In this document: positions 35,135-51,200 of the stretch, piece by piece
Layout of the letters: each line of letters starts with the position of its first letter
Numbering within the stretch: position 1 is the stretch's first letter
Origin: Bilabrum cf. latius
Lineage: Eukaryota; Bigyra: Bicosoecida; Bigyra; Bicosoecida
NCBI GenBank assembly: GCA_965178125.1
Contig: OZ237740.1
Location: 620,001-684,000 of the forward strand
DNA length: 64,000 bases
Reading direction: 5' to 3'
The notes under the pieces: model-generated
Seen by the model: the letters and a program-made list of their open reading frames with translations, nothing else
Told to the model about the DNA's origin: nothing
Database searches by the model: none
Made by a program: the position numbers and the translations under genes

Positions 35135-36382
35135 ATGTCGACGGGACGTAGGTCGGAAAGCAGCGGTAGCAGCGAGACCGAGGAGGAAAGCAAGGCGGCC
35201 GATGACGGCGATAGCCCACGGCCGGTAGGAATTTCCCCTGAGCCGCAGCTGCCAAGCATCAGAGCGAGTGGCGCAGCATCTGCGAACAGTATTGCTGCCA
35301 TCGTAAACAGCAGTACAGAGCTGCCCGCGGCTTCATCTGCAGCAGAACTAGGCCAAGCGGCCCCAAGTCAAATCCATCGGATCCCGCGTCACATCGCAGT
35401 TGTCATGGACGGCAACGGTCGCTGGGCCCAGCGCCGTGGACAGCCCAGGAGTGATGGCCACAGGGCCGGCGTGGAGGCGATCCTGAGGACAGTGCGGGCC
35501 GCACGGGAGCTGGGCATCGAGGTGCTGACGCTGTACGCCTTCTCTGCGCAGAACTGGGACAGGCCCGACCACGAGGTGCGGTGCCTCATGGCTCTTCTCG
35601 TCGAGTTCCTCAAGGGCCAGTGCTGGGAGCTCGTCCGGAACGGGGTCAAGCTCCTCGTCATGGGAGACGTAGCTAGGCTCCCGACCACCGCCCAGATGCT
35701 TCTGCGGCAGGTGCTTGACGCCAGCAAGTCCAACACCGCGATCACGCTATGCCTCGCGCTCAGCTACGGGGGCAGGGAGGAAATCGCACTGGCTGCGTCT
35801 GCTGCCTGCCGCGCTTGCGAGAACGGGCTGCTGTCTTCCTCCGATGTGGGTGTCGACACGGTGCAGGGCTTCCTGCATCAGCCCAACGTGCCTGATCCTG
35901 ACCTCTTGATCCGAACAGGCGGTGAGCAGCGGCTCAGCAATTTCTTGCTGTGGCAGTGCGCCTATTCGGAGCTGCTCTTTGTGGATGTGGCGTGGCCGGA
36001 CTTCGGAGCCAAGGACCTCGGGAATGCGTGCAGGTCCTTTTCAGAGAGGAAGAGGAGGTTTGGCAAGACGTAGGAGCAGATGGATGCATTGAAGCTCTCG
36101 AATGCACGTGGTGACTCTGAGGGTGCAGCTGGTGCTGAGCAGGCAGGCGCCAAGGCAACCGTAGCTAGCGCGCCAGGTTCTGCAGGGCGCAGTGGTGCGC
36201 CTCTCCAGCAGCCAATGGTCAATACATCAGAGGTCAGAGCGGCAAGTGGCAGCCGGCTGGGATGTTGTGATGGCAGCTGGTGCGACTGCTCATGGGTGTG
36301 GGCCGGGGCCGTGCAACTCGCTGGCCTGGCGGGCGGTCTGCTCCTTCCTAGCCGTAATTGTGACAAGCCCCATGCTGACTGA
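35135..36382 (+). CDS. cis-prenyltransferase (dehydrodolichyl diphosphate synthase type)
   Basis: 415 aa from ATG 35135 to TGA 36380-36382. It elongates farnesyl-PP with cis isoprene units for dolichol, needed for N-glycosylation and GPI anchors. All family regions are present: IPRHIAVVMDGNGRWAQRRG (catalytic Asp), GHRAGVEAILRTVRA, LTLYAFSAQNWDRP, DLLIRTGGEQRLSNFLLWQ and FVDVAWPDFGAKDL, then ERKRRFGKT followed by a TAG read as Gln and EQ. The RxG motif is not at the extreme C-terminus as in NgBR partners; instead a ~100-residue Ala/Ser-rich tail follows. About 90 Ser-rich residues precede the core. The frame stays open upstream to 33725, so the true start may be earlier. Confidence 0.88.
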
Positions 36383-36501
36383 AGTCGTTGCCTCTCCCAG
36401 AGGTACTGTGATTCCACAAAAAAATAAAACTACAACATTCGCGACTGCGCTCGTCACCGCAATTCTTTTCTGTCGAATATTGATACCGCAGTTCTCGGCG
36501 T

Positions 36502-39500
36502 ATGATTTCCTTCGATGCGCTTGAAAAGGAAAGAAAACAGGCAAAGCCTGGTCGTGAATTAGCAAAGCGTGCCAAGCAAGAGAGAGAAGCCCGCTTACAG
36601 GAGAGGCAAGCCCAGAAAGTGCAGAAATGGTGGACCGGGCGATGTAAATCCAGGCAAGGGGAAAGAGCGACCGCCGCAGCAAATGCTAGGCAACAGATGT
36701 TATTGATCAATAGACTGATGACTGCAAAGGGTGGCGATTTTATTGTGCCTGGCTCTGCAACTGCAAAGGTTGTGGTGGAGGCTCGGCGAGCTGGGTCTAG
36801 CCTTGACGGTCCTACGTCATCAGCAGTGCTCGGGCTGTTTCTGGGAGCCTTGAAAGTGTACGGTGTTGATAAACCAGCTAAGATGAAGCGTTCCATATTG
36901 CCAAGCTCGCTTAATAGCAAGGCTGCCGTGATGGACACCTTGGGCGGAGCGTGCTCAATTCTGGCGGCATTTCGGTGGGAAGAATCCCTACACGGTCGCG
37001 TGTTCCGACGACAATGTTTTGCTTCTGCTGGGCTGGATGCAGTGACGTTTTGTTGTAAGATTGTTCGCTAGACTGCTTCGCTGCGAGCAACAGCAGATTC
37101 GCTGTACGGAGACAATGTCAAGTCAGCACAGCGGGCAATGTTCTCGGTATTTGATGCCCCTGCCTCTGTATGTCGTGTATTGCGAGGAATTCCGTCGCCT
37201 GATGAGGATCGTGAGGCTATCAGCAGCACAGTGGCTTCAAGCAAGGATCTGGTGGCTCGGATGCGTGCTCGCCGAGCCAAGGTCGTGGGCACGGTGCATG
37301 CTGCATTGGAAGCTCTGATCGCCCTGCGCGCATTGGCGTCAACCATGGGCATCCATCATGATGAGATGCATGGTACGAAGGGCCGCAGTGGCGCTGCCTC
37401 TGGCGCGGGTTCGAGCGACCCGGCCAGGGCGAGTGCTCGCTCGTGGCTGTCGCTGGACATACCCCTTGCAGCCCTCAGCATGCCATTCGCCGCTGAAACC
37501 ATCCCACCGGGAATGCTCCGTGGCATATTGGCAGGTCCATCACTGGAAGCAGCTTTGGTGAGAATTTGCGAGGCATCCACCGGTGCCAAGCGAGGAGACA
37601 AGCTCGAGCAACTGCTCGCCTCGAACAGCTTTGACGCGCTGGCAGAGTCGCTTCCGCTTAGGACATCTAGGTGGGGATCAATGCGACTCAAACAGGCAGG
37701 AAAACCGATTTCATGCGTGGACTCTCGCAAGCTGCAGCCGTGGCGCCAGTGGCCGTCGGCCTGCTTCCTCGCCGCCAACCTTGCGGCAATGCTGAGGCAG
37801 GGTGATCTGCTGCAGGCGAGCAGCGAGCAGGTGCTGGGACCCGAAAGGGCAGTCGTGTGCGCCAGCATGGTGCTGAGAGCCACAAAAACGAGAAGAGCTG
37901 CGAGTGCTGGCAGCCGATCATCGGCGGTGAATGTGTGGGAGACTGCAGCCTCAGCGCAAGACGCACCCGAAGCAGAGGCAGTTTCCAAGCGGACCTGCAG
38001 CCCCACAATGCTATCGCTCCTGCTGCGCGCAACCCGCGCGAGCATCATGGTACTCCCTGATAACCTTTGGCAACAAGCAGACCCGGTGCTACTCGCGAGG
38101 ACAGGCGTGACCACTCGGTCGATCGACATGCCGCAAGCCCTCAAGCGCTCCTTGCGAGGGCTCCTCACGACTGCATTCGTGGGCAGGGCGAAGCATGCGG
38201 CGCTCCACATGGTGCCAAGCAAGCTCAAAGACCCGCTGCTAAGGAGGGGCGTGGACGATAACACAGAGGTCAACGATCGAACGGGAGAGATAAGGCCGAC
38301 AACCGGGAGTGGCGCCGCTGGGCCGGGCGTTCTGGGCAGGGTGGGAGCATTCTTTCGCAACTGCTTCGGGTTTGGTGGCGAGGAGTCCGATCATGCATAG
38401 CCCCCCGCTGTGCCGCCCTCTTCGTCAACGGCAGCCCACTCTGGCGGCCCGCTGGCCGACACGAGCAAATCGGCACGCTCGGCTGCCAGCGGGGCAGGAG
38501 CTGATGATAAACCTGGTCCAGCCAAGCCAGACCCAGGATCGAGCCGAGCGTCCGCGTTCAACGTGTACAACGTCATGTCTCTGTGTTCCCTCCTCGCTGC
38601 AGTCGCTCAGCGCGCAGAGGAGAATAGGCACTCATCGCACATGGACACGAGGCCTCTCTTCGGGTCGCAGGCACTGTTGGAGTGCATCGCTTTCGGTGGC
38701 CGCACGCCGGCCTCTCGGCTGCTGTGGTACTTCGTGGAGGACGTCACGCCTGACCTAGAGGCGTGCGCCAGGGACCGGGGCTACAAGTGCCTCGCAGCTC
38801 CGGATGGGATGCACGCCGTGCTGCACGTGTTCTGCGTGGCTCTCACGGGTGTGCTGCAGGTGGTTGACTCTGACGAGCTGCATCACGTGACTAGCCCAGT
38901 GCCCATGTCCAAGCCGAGGTTAAGCAAAGCCATCAACCTTCTCAAGACAATTGTGGGACGCGCGCACGGCTGCTCTGTCCGCAGTCGCACAATGCTTGGA
39001 TTCACGACCGACGAGTCGCAGATTGCGGCCATGCCCGCCACGGACTATTGGCCGGCCTTCGAGACCGCCGCGGCGCGAGCACTCCGCACCGCTTTTGAGC
39101 GGCACGTGATGCGCCCGCTATGTCCTCCAGACACCTGGCTGGTGCCAGATCCCAAGGACTCGTTGCTGAGAAGTATGCCATTTGCCTTGCCCTTTGAAAA
39201 CCGAGTACAGCGATTCATGCACCAGTGCGCAACTGCAAGAGGTGGATACAGGGACGATGGTTCTGTTCGTGTCGAGATTCGGAGGGTGGAGGGAGGCGGC
39301 GTAGACGTTGGACACGCCTTCGCTCAGCTCTCTCGGATCCCTGATGCGGCCTGGAAGCGCAAGCTAAGCGTTCGGTTCGTGAACGAGTTTGGGATGGCAG
39401 AGGCTGGGATTGACGCCGGCGGACTGGCCAAAGATTTGTGGACGTCACTTTCGGGTACTCTCTTTGACCCCAGGTACGGTCTATTTCGCACCACGGACAC

Positions 39501-40383
39501 TGGCTTGCTGTATCCCAACCCTGCGTCTGACGTTGTCCTGGGACGGGAGCACCTGCAGTACTTTCGGTTCGTCGGAATTTTGCTGGGGAAAGCGCTTTTC
39601 GAAGGAATCGTGGTGCAGCCTCGGTTTGCGCACTTCTTCCTGGCCCAGCTCCTGCTGAAGCCTGTGCTGGTAGAGCACCTCGAATCCTTGGACAAGGAGT
39701 TCTACAAGCGGCTGGTCCAGATCAAGCAAATGGACCCCGATATCATTGAGAGCCTGTGTCTCACATTCACCACGCCGAGAGACGAGCTGAGCACGTCAGC
39801 AACCGGTGCAGCGGCTGCGGGAGGTGAGGTGGCGCTGCTGCCCGGAGGAGCCGACATCGAGGTGAACGGAGACAACGTGTACCGATACGTTGCTGCTGTC
39901 GCGGACTACAAGATGCGGAGGCAGATCAAGGCGCAGGTGGATTGCTTCAGGCAGGGCTTCTTTCTTCTCATGCAGTCGAGGCAGCTGTCCGTGTTCAGCG
40001 AGCCGGAGCTGCAGGCCATGATCAGCGGGCCGGAGGGTGACCTCGACATTGATGATCTGCAGGCGCACGTGAGGTACCTAGGCGGATATACGGGCTTGAG
40101 CGGGGCAATCCGCAACCTATGGCAAGTGCTCCGCGAGTGCAGCTCGGAGGACTAGCGCAGATTCCTCCGGTTCGTGACAGCGTGTGAGAGGGCACCGCCC
40201 CTTGGGTTTGCGGGCCTAGAGCCTAGCTTCGGGGTGCAGCTTGCTTCTGGCGGGGACGAGAGGCTACCCACTGCATCCACGTGCTTCAATATCCTCAAGC
40301 TGCCTGCCTACTCCTCCAAGCGGGTGCTTAAGGCGAAGCTGCTTGAGGCCATCCACTCCGGGGCTGGCTTTGATCTGTCGTAA
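36502..40383 (+). CDS. HECT-type E3 ubiquitin ligase (UBE3B/UBE3C-like)
   Basis: 1293 aa, no intron, three TAG codons as Gln (37069, 38398, 40153). The N-terminus is basic with an IQ-like stretch (AQKVQKWWTGRCKSRQ), as in UBE3B and UBE3C. The C-terminal ~380 residues are the HECT domain: VRFVNEFGMAEAGIDAGGLA, LGREHLQYFRFVGILLGKAL, QVDCFRQGF, and the C-lobe RFLRFVTACERAPPLGF and LPTASTCFNILKLPAYSS, with catalytic Cys at about residue 1261. TAG 40153-40155 precedes RRFLRFVT, where related ligases often have Gln, Lys or Arg. The protein ends AGFDLS then TAA, exactly where HECT proteins end, so TAA is a true stop here. The middle region shows no clear domain. Confidence 0.92.
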
Positions 40384-40732
40384 GGTACCTCAGGTACCAA
40401 GCGTATCTTTACGTTACGTGATAGGATCCGGATAAATTACCGCAAAAATATCAAGCACATCCTTGGATGGAGCTAAGTCTCCTGTCATGCAAAAGAAAAA
40501 AAGAACGGATACTGGGTCAGGTGCATGGCCTCCCTCTCCCCCTTACGACCGCTGAATCTTGCCGGCTACGGAACATCTCTGGTTTCAATCCACTAAGATT
40601 TCTACTCAGGGGGGTTGCTGGACAGACCGTACATATTGTCGCTAGGTGGCAATCGGTCATCTTCGGTTGGAAGCTACGATATGTCGCTATGAAGCAGGAT
40701 GCATCCGTGACCCCAGGGTCACGGATTCACCA
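40384..40732. other. Intergenic between convergent HECT and exonuclease genes
   Basis: 349 bp, AT-richer than the coding flanks, holding both 3' untranslated regions. Nothing else recognised. Confidence 0.4.
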
Positions 40733-43700
40733 TCATAGCCGATCCGTCACCCTCGACCGCACCACTCGGTAATCCACGCTCCACCCGTCGGGCAGGTGCT
40801 TCGGCTCCACCGCCTCCACGAACTGCCTCCTCCACTCCCGCACGAACCACGTGATCCGCCTCTCCAGACCCTCGGGCAGCCCCGATGCCCCTTGTGCTTC
40901 TGCCTCGGGGAGGGCCCCCTTCAGCATCGCAGACAGCTCTGCCGATCTGTCGCTCCCACCGCCATCTCCGTCCTGCTCCAGCCCCTGCACCTGCACCACC
41001 ACCGGGTCGGGACGCAGCCCGATGCTCTCATACAGATCGCCCCCGGGCCCCGGCCAGGTCTGGCTAGCGCCCTCTTCACCATCGGCAGATGCACTCCCCG
41101 ATCCATCGTCATCCTCGGCACGACCTGCCTTGCCAGCCTGCAGCGTCTTCTGTGCTTCCACCATGAACCATGGCGAGAATGCCGACATGCCTTCTGCCGC
41201 CCTGGGTCCGTTCAAGACCATCCTGACCACCTGCTCACCGTGCACCTGCGCCGAGTAAAGCGCCGAGCTGTCACTGTAGCGGATGCTGCGAGGTGCCATC
41301 GGATTCGGGCTGCCCTCCGTAGGGCTGTGGCCAGACTTGCTGAACACGATGCCAACTGACCGCTGCAACATATTGACAACATCATCATCGGAAGCAAGCT
41401 CGATGAAATCATCAGAAAGACGAACAGCTGCTGCCCCACCAGACGTGCCGGCTCCGCTGCTCGCACTCTGTGAAGCAGACCCATCGGTCGTGTCGTCCAG
41501 GAGGTTGACAATCCCGGCGAACACAAACAGTCTCTGCCAGCACCAGGCCTCCAGCACGTGCTGCTTCTGCTTGCGCCTGCCTCTGGCAGCCCCCACAAGC
41601 GGGTTCACCTGCTCTTGCAGCAAATGAACGAGCTCCTTGGCGCTGCACCGCAGGACCAGCTGCACGGAATCGTCTCCCTTCGAGCCTCTCCGGGTCATGC
41701 TGACCACTGTCGGCACACGTGCTGGTCCTGCCGATTCCGAGACAGCCTCATCAATTTGCGTGTCGTATTGAACCAGAACGCGCACGCCTGGCGGTGAGCC
41801 CATCCTGATATACGCCTGGACTGCATCAGCCACGGGAGCGGGCGCTGGATCGGTGCCGTGCTTCCCTGCCTTGCTGACAGCAGTGCAGCACATGGAAGCG
41901 ACGACCCCAAACCGCTTCGGACGCTCCCGTTCCGTCTCAGGACCTTTGTCAGCTGCCGGGTCTTTCAATGCCTCGAGTGCGGCAGCTGGGGCCGACTGCT
42001 CCCTTCCGTGCGAGCTATGAATGCTCCCCGATCCACTCGCCGCTGATCTCTGCTTCTTGGTACGCTCGTAGAAGAGGACCCGCTCTCGAGGCAGCATATA
42101 CGCTCTGTACTTGGCAGGCACTGCATGCACGAGCGAGCGGGCCATGTCCCTGCTGCGAGGCACCAGCATGTACTCTGCAAACCAGCGCATTGTCCGATCC
42201 TGGGCCTGCACCGCAGCGGGGCGGCACTTCACGCAACACAGCAGCACGTCATGTGCAGTCCTGCTCTTTGCCTCGGCAGGAAAATGAATCCTGTAGCACC
42301 TAGGCACAACATACAGCCTGCTCAGCCCATCGTAGCTCCCGCAGCACACGCACGAGTTGGTCTTGGTCTTGAGGTGGTACGGGTCGTCTCGCATTCCCTT
42401 TCCTCTCGCCTTGCGTTTCATGCGCATGAATTCGATTCCCGCGTTCACGATGGACATTGCAGCGGAACGAGCCCCGGGTGGGTCCAGCGGTGGGGAGGTC
42501 GACACGCGCTCGTCCTTGCGCTGCTCGAGCAAGTCTTCAGGAACGTACAAGAACCCATCGTCGTCTTCTTTGGTGGAGTGTCCGTGGTAGAACGCGTCGG
42601 CCCTTTTCTTCATCAGGTCGGGATCCTTGACTGCGAACCCAAGTCCTCTCATGATGTCCACGGTGTCAAGCTCACCGGGCCCGGGAGCTGACAGCGGGGT
42701 TGCATCCGATGCGCCGCCAGCAGAGGCGACACCTCCCACCGACTTTGACTCGCCGCGTTTCTCGTCTGCACTAGCTCGAGACCCCTTCTTCTAGAGTTTT
42801 CGAACGACCTTGTTTTTCTCTTGGGGCTTGACGTAGACGAGCCCGCGAGCAATGTACCAGGCTGCCCGTCGCTTCGAGATGTGGCACAGCAGCGACCCAG
42901 ACACATCCCGCAGCTGCAAATTGTCGTACAGCGGCCGATCCATGGCCATTGCGGCGAGCTTTTCAAGAGTTTTCTGGTCTCTTCCTATCTTTGAATTGGA
43001 CTGCGTAGCAGCCATGGCTTCTCTCACCTGGGCCACCGCGGCGTCGCTCGGCCACCGCAAGGCTTCAAGCAAATGGACCGCTGCCGAGACAGCAAGCGGG
43101 TTCACACGCCGAGACAGGGTGCGTTTGGACCGCGGTAGAACTTCAGGAGGTTCAACAGCCGCTTGAAGCTCTAGCAGACCGGTGACAGACTTGTCGGGTC
43201 CTGATTCATTGCCACCAAGCACCACGCTGACCCGCCGCAGGGCAGAGCCAGGGTGCACCGCGTACCCGCCCGTCGGCACAGTCCTGCTGGTGATGCTGTG
43301 CTCGTACCCGTGCGACAGGCACTGTACTACACCATTTGACACGAATGGAAGCATCTTGCCCCACTCGGATTCCAGCAGATTCTCGGCTCTCTGCAAGCTA
43401 GGAGCAGACTTACGGATCGCCTCGGCAACTCCCCGAACGCCGGCCATTCTCTCGCCGGACTTGCCCATTCGCAGCTCCTTGGACGTGCCAATAGACACAG
43501 CTATCCTAGCCAGATCGGCATCCCTGCACAGAAACTGGTCTGACTCATCCAGCGCTCGTGCTGCCACCAGCCGCCATCGCAGCAGCTGCACGAAACAGGT
43601 AGCCACGCGCGGGTGGTGCTCAACTATCCCTGTTCCGGAGCCTCGCTTGGTCGATACAGTGCTTGATGTAGTGGTCGCCGGTGAACTAGAATCTCTTGTC

Positions 43701-44941
43701 AACGCTGCTTTGCTACCGGGCCCCGAGGCCGGGCTAGCTCCCGCAGCAACTCCAGCCGTGGCACTTCCTGCAGCAGCTCCTATCTCGCCCACTCTTCCAA
43801 TGATCCTCGCCACGCTCTTAGGCGGCACCACTAGCTTGCCCTCGTCTTGCACCGCGTTGGAGCGGGCTGCAATAGCATGGCTCTGCTCGGACAGAATCAT
43901 TGCATGCGTTCGCTCCATCACGGCCTTGACGGCATCTTCCGTCAGTGCATCCTATGAAGCGTCTCCTCGGCCAGGAAACGTTGCGTGCAAGCCCGCAGCT
44001 GATCCACCGCTTGAACCAAAGGCTGCAGCCTTTGCCACGCTTCCATTTGATGACTTCGCTGCGCGTTTGAACCGCCGGTCCTTCTTCTTCCCCTTGTCCT
44101 ACAGTACCTCCTTGGCCTTGATGATGGAGGACAGGAGCCTCCTCAGCAGAGGGAGGAGGACCGCACTGTCGTCGTTTGCGTACTAAAGCATGGCAGCAGG
44201 GAGCGGCCGCACTCGCCAGTCGGAGGCCTGCCACTGCTTGTCCATCGTGTAGCCGATGTACTTGCTCGACAGAGCAGCGAGGGACAGCTTGGGCTCGCCA
44301 AGCACGCGGGCGGCTGCGGAAGTGTCCAGAACTGGATGGGCAACACGCAGCCCAAAGTCCTCGCGCAACCATTTGATGTCGTTTGTCAGTGCGTGAAATA
44401 ACTTTACTACGCGTTCGGATTGAAGCAAGGGGCCTAGCAGCTCTGGTATGGCCGCCCGCACCGCTGGAACGGTGGTATCAAGTACAACGTGGTGGGCAAT
44501 TCCCTCCTCGGCTGGATACCAGCTCAGCTGAACGAGTGGGACGAAGCCCGAGTAAGATCTCCGATGGTGATGTTCTAAATCGATGCTAAGTATACCACCT
44601 CTGCCTGGTTTCGCCTGCAATAATCGCTAGGTGGCCTGTAGCTTGGCAGTGGTGTCCACCAGCTATACGCCAGAGACCTTCGAGAACCGTGCCGTGAAAC
44701 GGCCGGCGCTCTCAATCTGACGCAAGGCGTTCAATAGAGACGAACTTCCAGGAGATGTGCATGCCGTCACTTCCCTAGCTGCAATGGAACAAAACTTCAT
44801 AGGAGGCCTATGCCTCTGCGGTTCAGCTTCGTCACGCGGAGCAGGCCGAACCACCAGCTATCCTCGCGCAAAGGATGAAAGTGATGCAAGTCCGGCAATC
44901 AACGAGAATGCTGTCGCAGAACTGTCGAATATGCTGTCCAT
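40733..44941 (-). CDS. Rrp6-type DEDDy 3'-5' exonuclease with HRDC-like and EXD2-like zinc region
   Basis: 1402 aa, no intron, seven TAG codons as Gln, TGA at 40733-40735. The exonuclease domain (about residues 90-270) reads LVDTTAKLQAT, ILSIDLEHHHRRSYSGF, KLFHALTNDIKWLREDFGL, TSAAARVLGEPKLSLAAL and DWRVRPLPAAML, then TAG (44183-44185) and YANDDSAVLLPLL, giving the D-E-D-D and Tyr of the DEDDy class. This order is that of nuclear-exosome Rrp6/EXOSC10. An HRDC-like helix (LLRWRLVAARALDESDQFL) comes at about 447-470. At about 863-910 a Cys-rich stretch (CVCCGSYDGL, RLYVVPRCYRIHFP, VLLCCVKC) resembles the zinc region of EXD2/Egalitarian-type proteins. Both modules in one chain is unusual. The divergent neighbour is Sec23, with 188 bp between the starts. 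Confidence 0.85.
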
Positions 44942-47570
<2,629 letters not shown>

Positions 47571-48256
47571 GGCAGAGGGTTGTGGGGCTGAGCGCGTATT
47601 GCGGTGGTCATTGTCACTGCGCTGTACTCAGAGGCAAATTTTCGTGCAATTACAGCAGTATGCGCAGCTAACAAGCAGTAAACAAGCATTTCGTCCCAAA
47701 TCTGTGTCACGTGTGGCGGCGCCTCTTGCTTTGCTCCTCTGCTTCCGCGGTGCTTTTGGTGTTCCTGACTCCTTCTGCGCTGTCTTCGGGCCTAGGCCGC
47801 ACCTGTCCCGCGCGTGGACGGTGCATATTTATGAGCACCTAGTCGCTAGAAGAGGGCTGATCCTTCTCCGGGGCGCGGGGACATCTGATTCCGGGCCATT
47901 TGACAGCAAACTCTTGCGTTGGAGCATGGTGGGCTAGCATTGACACTCTCATCACAGAGAGGCACGCTGCCCATACACACGCCCCCTCCGTCTTCGCTTT
48001 CAATTGGATCTGATGGAGCCAACGAAGTCGCTGCATTGCTGTTGCTGCCGAAGCTTCAGCTTTGATCGGAGGTTCCGTGGAGGACCTTAACCCTTCTTTC
48101 AAACTCTCTTGAACCTGGAAGGATTTTCTTTTGTTTTTGCCTTCTGGGTGGGCATGGCCAAAGGAATCCACGGATGGTTTCATCACCGGATCATTCTGAG
48201 TGTGATGATTGCTCGAATTTGCGTCGCATGCACAGTCTGACTCGTTTCGGGCGAGC
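47571..48256. other. Intergenic, Sec23 to Cys-rich membrane protein
   Basis: Holds the right half of R1 and a 440-bp unique stretch that must contain the promoter of the downstream gene. No gene supported. Confidence 0.4.
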
Positions 48257-51200
48257 ATGCTCGGTCGCGTTGCGCTTGTTTGTATAATACTTGTGATTCC
48301 AGCCTTGGGGGCAGGTGAGAGAGTCCGCTGGTCGTATTTTTACAGAGGACGGATGTTACTGCAACGATCCTTGCGAGCGGGATCCAGGCCTCTAGGTTCG
48401 TCAGCCGCCCCCCTCTTGGCGCGCATCGCAGGCATTAATCCGTCATTGTGCCAATCAGATGGAACGCTGTCTCTTGGCGGCACCACGGAGTGGTCGTGCC
48501 ACCAGGGCAGTGGAGTTGACCCTGGCTCGTTCGAAGTAAGTGCCCTCAGAGCCCTGACTTTCCTACTATGCGACAAATTCACGCCATTTGTACATGTCCT
48601 CTCCTCCTTGCTCGCAGACCATCCATGTGGATCTGACGGTCCCGTCTCGAGCCAGCGGTGACGCCTCTGCACCAGCATTCCACGAGCTGTAGTTCGTCCT
48701 CTGGGACCCTGAGCCGGGCGTGAACACTCAGCACCCGATATGGAGGCAGCTTCACTCCAAACTGGTCGACTCGGGGCTGAACACATTCACGGCCTTCCCC
48801 GAGGTGTACCTGATCCCTCCCGGAGGCGATCGGACCTCCGACCTCAACCTTACCGACAACAAGGTCGAGGGTTTGCGCCCCCCGCGCACCAAGGATTGGA
48901 TTCCAGGTACGATCCCTTCTTTAAGCGAGGCCAATCTCGCGGCTTGCGGCTACCAGTACGCCCGCACGCAACCCTACTTCAACTTCATCTCCACCACCCG
49001 GACCGACGTGCCCACTGGCAACACGTCGACGAGCCACTATAGTACGCTGGCAAGCATCGCCGGGGTGATCCCCAGCCCCACATAGGGCCGATGGACCTTC
49101 GTGCTGAGCCTGGCCCCCACCCTGTACGGCTCTCCCTCCAATCGCGCGGCGGGCAAGTTCCGCTACGCCGTGGCCATGAGGTGGACGAGGATGCGCGAGG
49201 GCAGGATACGGGCTGACCGGTCTGCGATCATGGAGGGCGGGGACATATTTCCGCTCGCGGGACACTTCCTCAATGGCACGACAGAGGGCACACCCTCGAG
49301 AGCCGCGGGCCCCGCTGTCCCATCGTACCAGGACGTCATATTCCCCATCAAGCAGGGGGAAGGCGTCGCCACGGACCGTCCCAATGCACTCACGAATCCC
49401 CAGGTGCTGCCCGGAGAGACCATCTGCGCGCCCATCACGGAGCGCTTCAGCGGCGAGAACTACATGATCGACGGACTGGTGAGTGCTCTGAGTGGATGTA
49501 GTCAAGTGGGTGGATGTAGACTCTACTGGATGGAAAGATCCACGTGTTGATGGACGTGCGGTCGGGTATATCCACCCACGTGGCAGCCCTTCCCAGGCTC
49601 CCTCTCCCCGGTGTCCTGCCACCCGCACGCCCATCGAATCGCCGCTTCTCAGTCGCTTCCACCCATCCCCCCCTCTTCCTCCCCTTGGTCTTCCCCCCGC
49701 CACCACTCCACTCGCAGACCATGCGGGTACGCACTCTCGTGCCGCCTCCCTCGGTGGGCGTGCGCCTCCTGGAGCAACCCGCGTTTATCGGCGGCATGGA
49801 TCTGCCCCGGACGTACAACTTTTAGGTGGCTTCCACGCGTACGTTCCAGAGCGGGTCTACCCAGTTCAGCTTCGCTAACAGCACCGCCTCTGGCCGGCAG
49901 GTCGTGGGCAACTCTGGGGTCATGGTGGAAGACCTGGGCCCACCTGCCACGCTCAGCAACGCCAGTCGCGGCCAGGACCTGGAGGGCACCGTGAGATTCA
50001 CCCTGAGCAAGCTAGATCTCGTCTCGGCGGACGGTACTAACCAGTACGAGGCCCTCCAGCTCAAAGCCCCCGTCCTCAACTCCCCGAATTTCCAGCGGGA
50101 CCTGGCGCCAGGAGCGACCGCCCCTGCGCTGCCCTACGACTCCGGCGCCAGCGGTCCTTTCCTGGCCCTGTCACTAGGCGTGGACGAGGTTCGCGAGTAC
50201 CCTAAGCTATACGACTCGCACCACGCAGTTCCCGCTGATCCCTCTCGGAACAACCTCCCCCCGGGACCCTCCGGCCGGCACGTGGGCCCGGTGCTCCGCA
50301 ACCTGCAGCTCAACACGACGACGTACGACGGCGACGTCACGATCCCCGCCGATTTTGTCGTTCTAGAAGTCGCGCACTACGACCCGCACTACTGGAAGGA
50401 GCGGGTGGTCTTCTCCAACGTGAGGGATGACACGGGCATGAACCAGACGGCATCGGATGCGACGTTCGATGTCTTTATGGTGCAGGCCTCCATCGCGAAC
50501 TAGGTATGGGGCACGGGATGGACGCTCGAGGTAGACCCTCACAGGTACTCGCCGCAGCAGGGCAAGGCCATCCGACCGGATGTCCCGGACACGTACACGT
50601 TCTTCAACCCCATATTTTACACGCACGACACCGCCAAGCCGGGATTGTCGAGCGGCTCGTTCACGCCAGCCCCCCCGTCGCCCACCAACATCATGCACTA
50701 CCTCTCTGACGGCTCCAACGTGTCCGTGGCCCTACGCAGCTTCCTGTACATTCGCTCCAAGCCCCTCGTCAGCTCTAATGCAGTTCAGAGGGCGGCCTCG
50801 CAGGGCAACGGATTGGCTCGCGTGACGTTCGACGTGCAGCTTGAGGTGGACTACCTGGAGGGCGAGTGCAGGGGCTTCCAGGACTGCGAGGGGGTCAGAG
50901 GAGACGACGGCCAGGCCATGCCCTTTTGCAACTTGATGAACGGAGGTGCTGCGTACCAGGTCATCCCACGGACCAAATGCGGAGACTGCAAGTATACTAG
51001 CAATGCAGGCGGCTCGGACTCGTTGTGTTCCGAGGGGCAGTACTGTCAGGTGCAGGACTCGGGCTTCTGCAAGAACCAAGTGGGGTGGTACGTCTGCGAC
51101 CAGGACTCGTACGACACGTTCGGCACCTGTGTGCGCAAGGACCCAGACGGGACTCTCTTCGGCTCGACATGCCGTGCCCTCAGCCCCTCCACCGAGCCCA

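Noticed and set aside
34690-35301. Minus-strand 203-codon ORF over the prenyltransferase start
   Set aside because: It is antisense to the Ser-rich coding region, whose composition opens the opposite frame; it has no domain.
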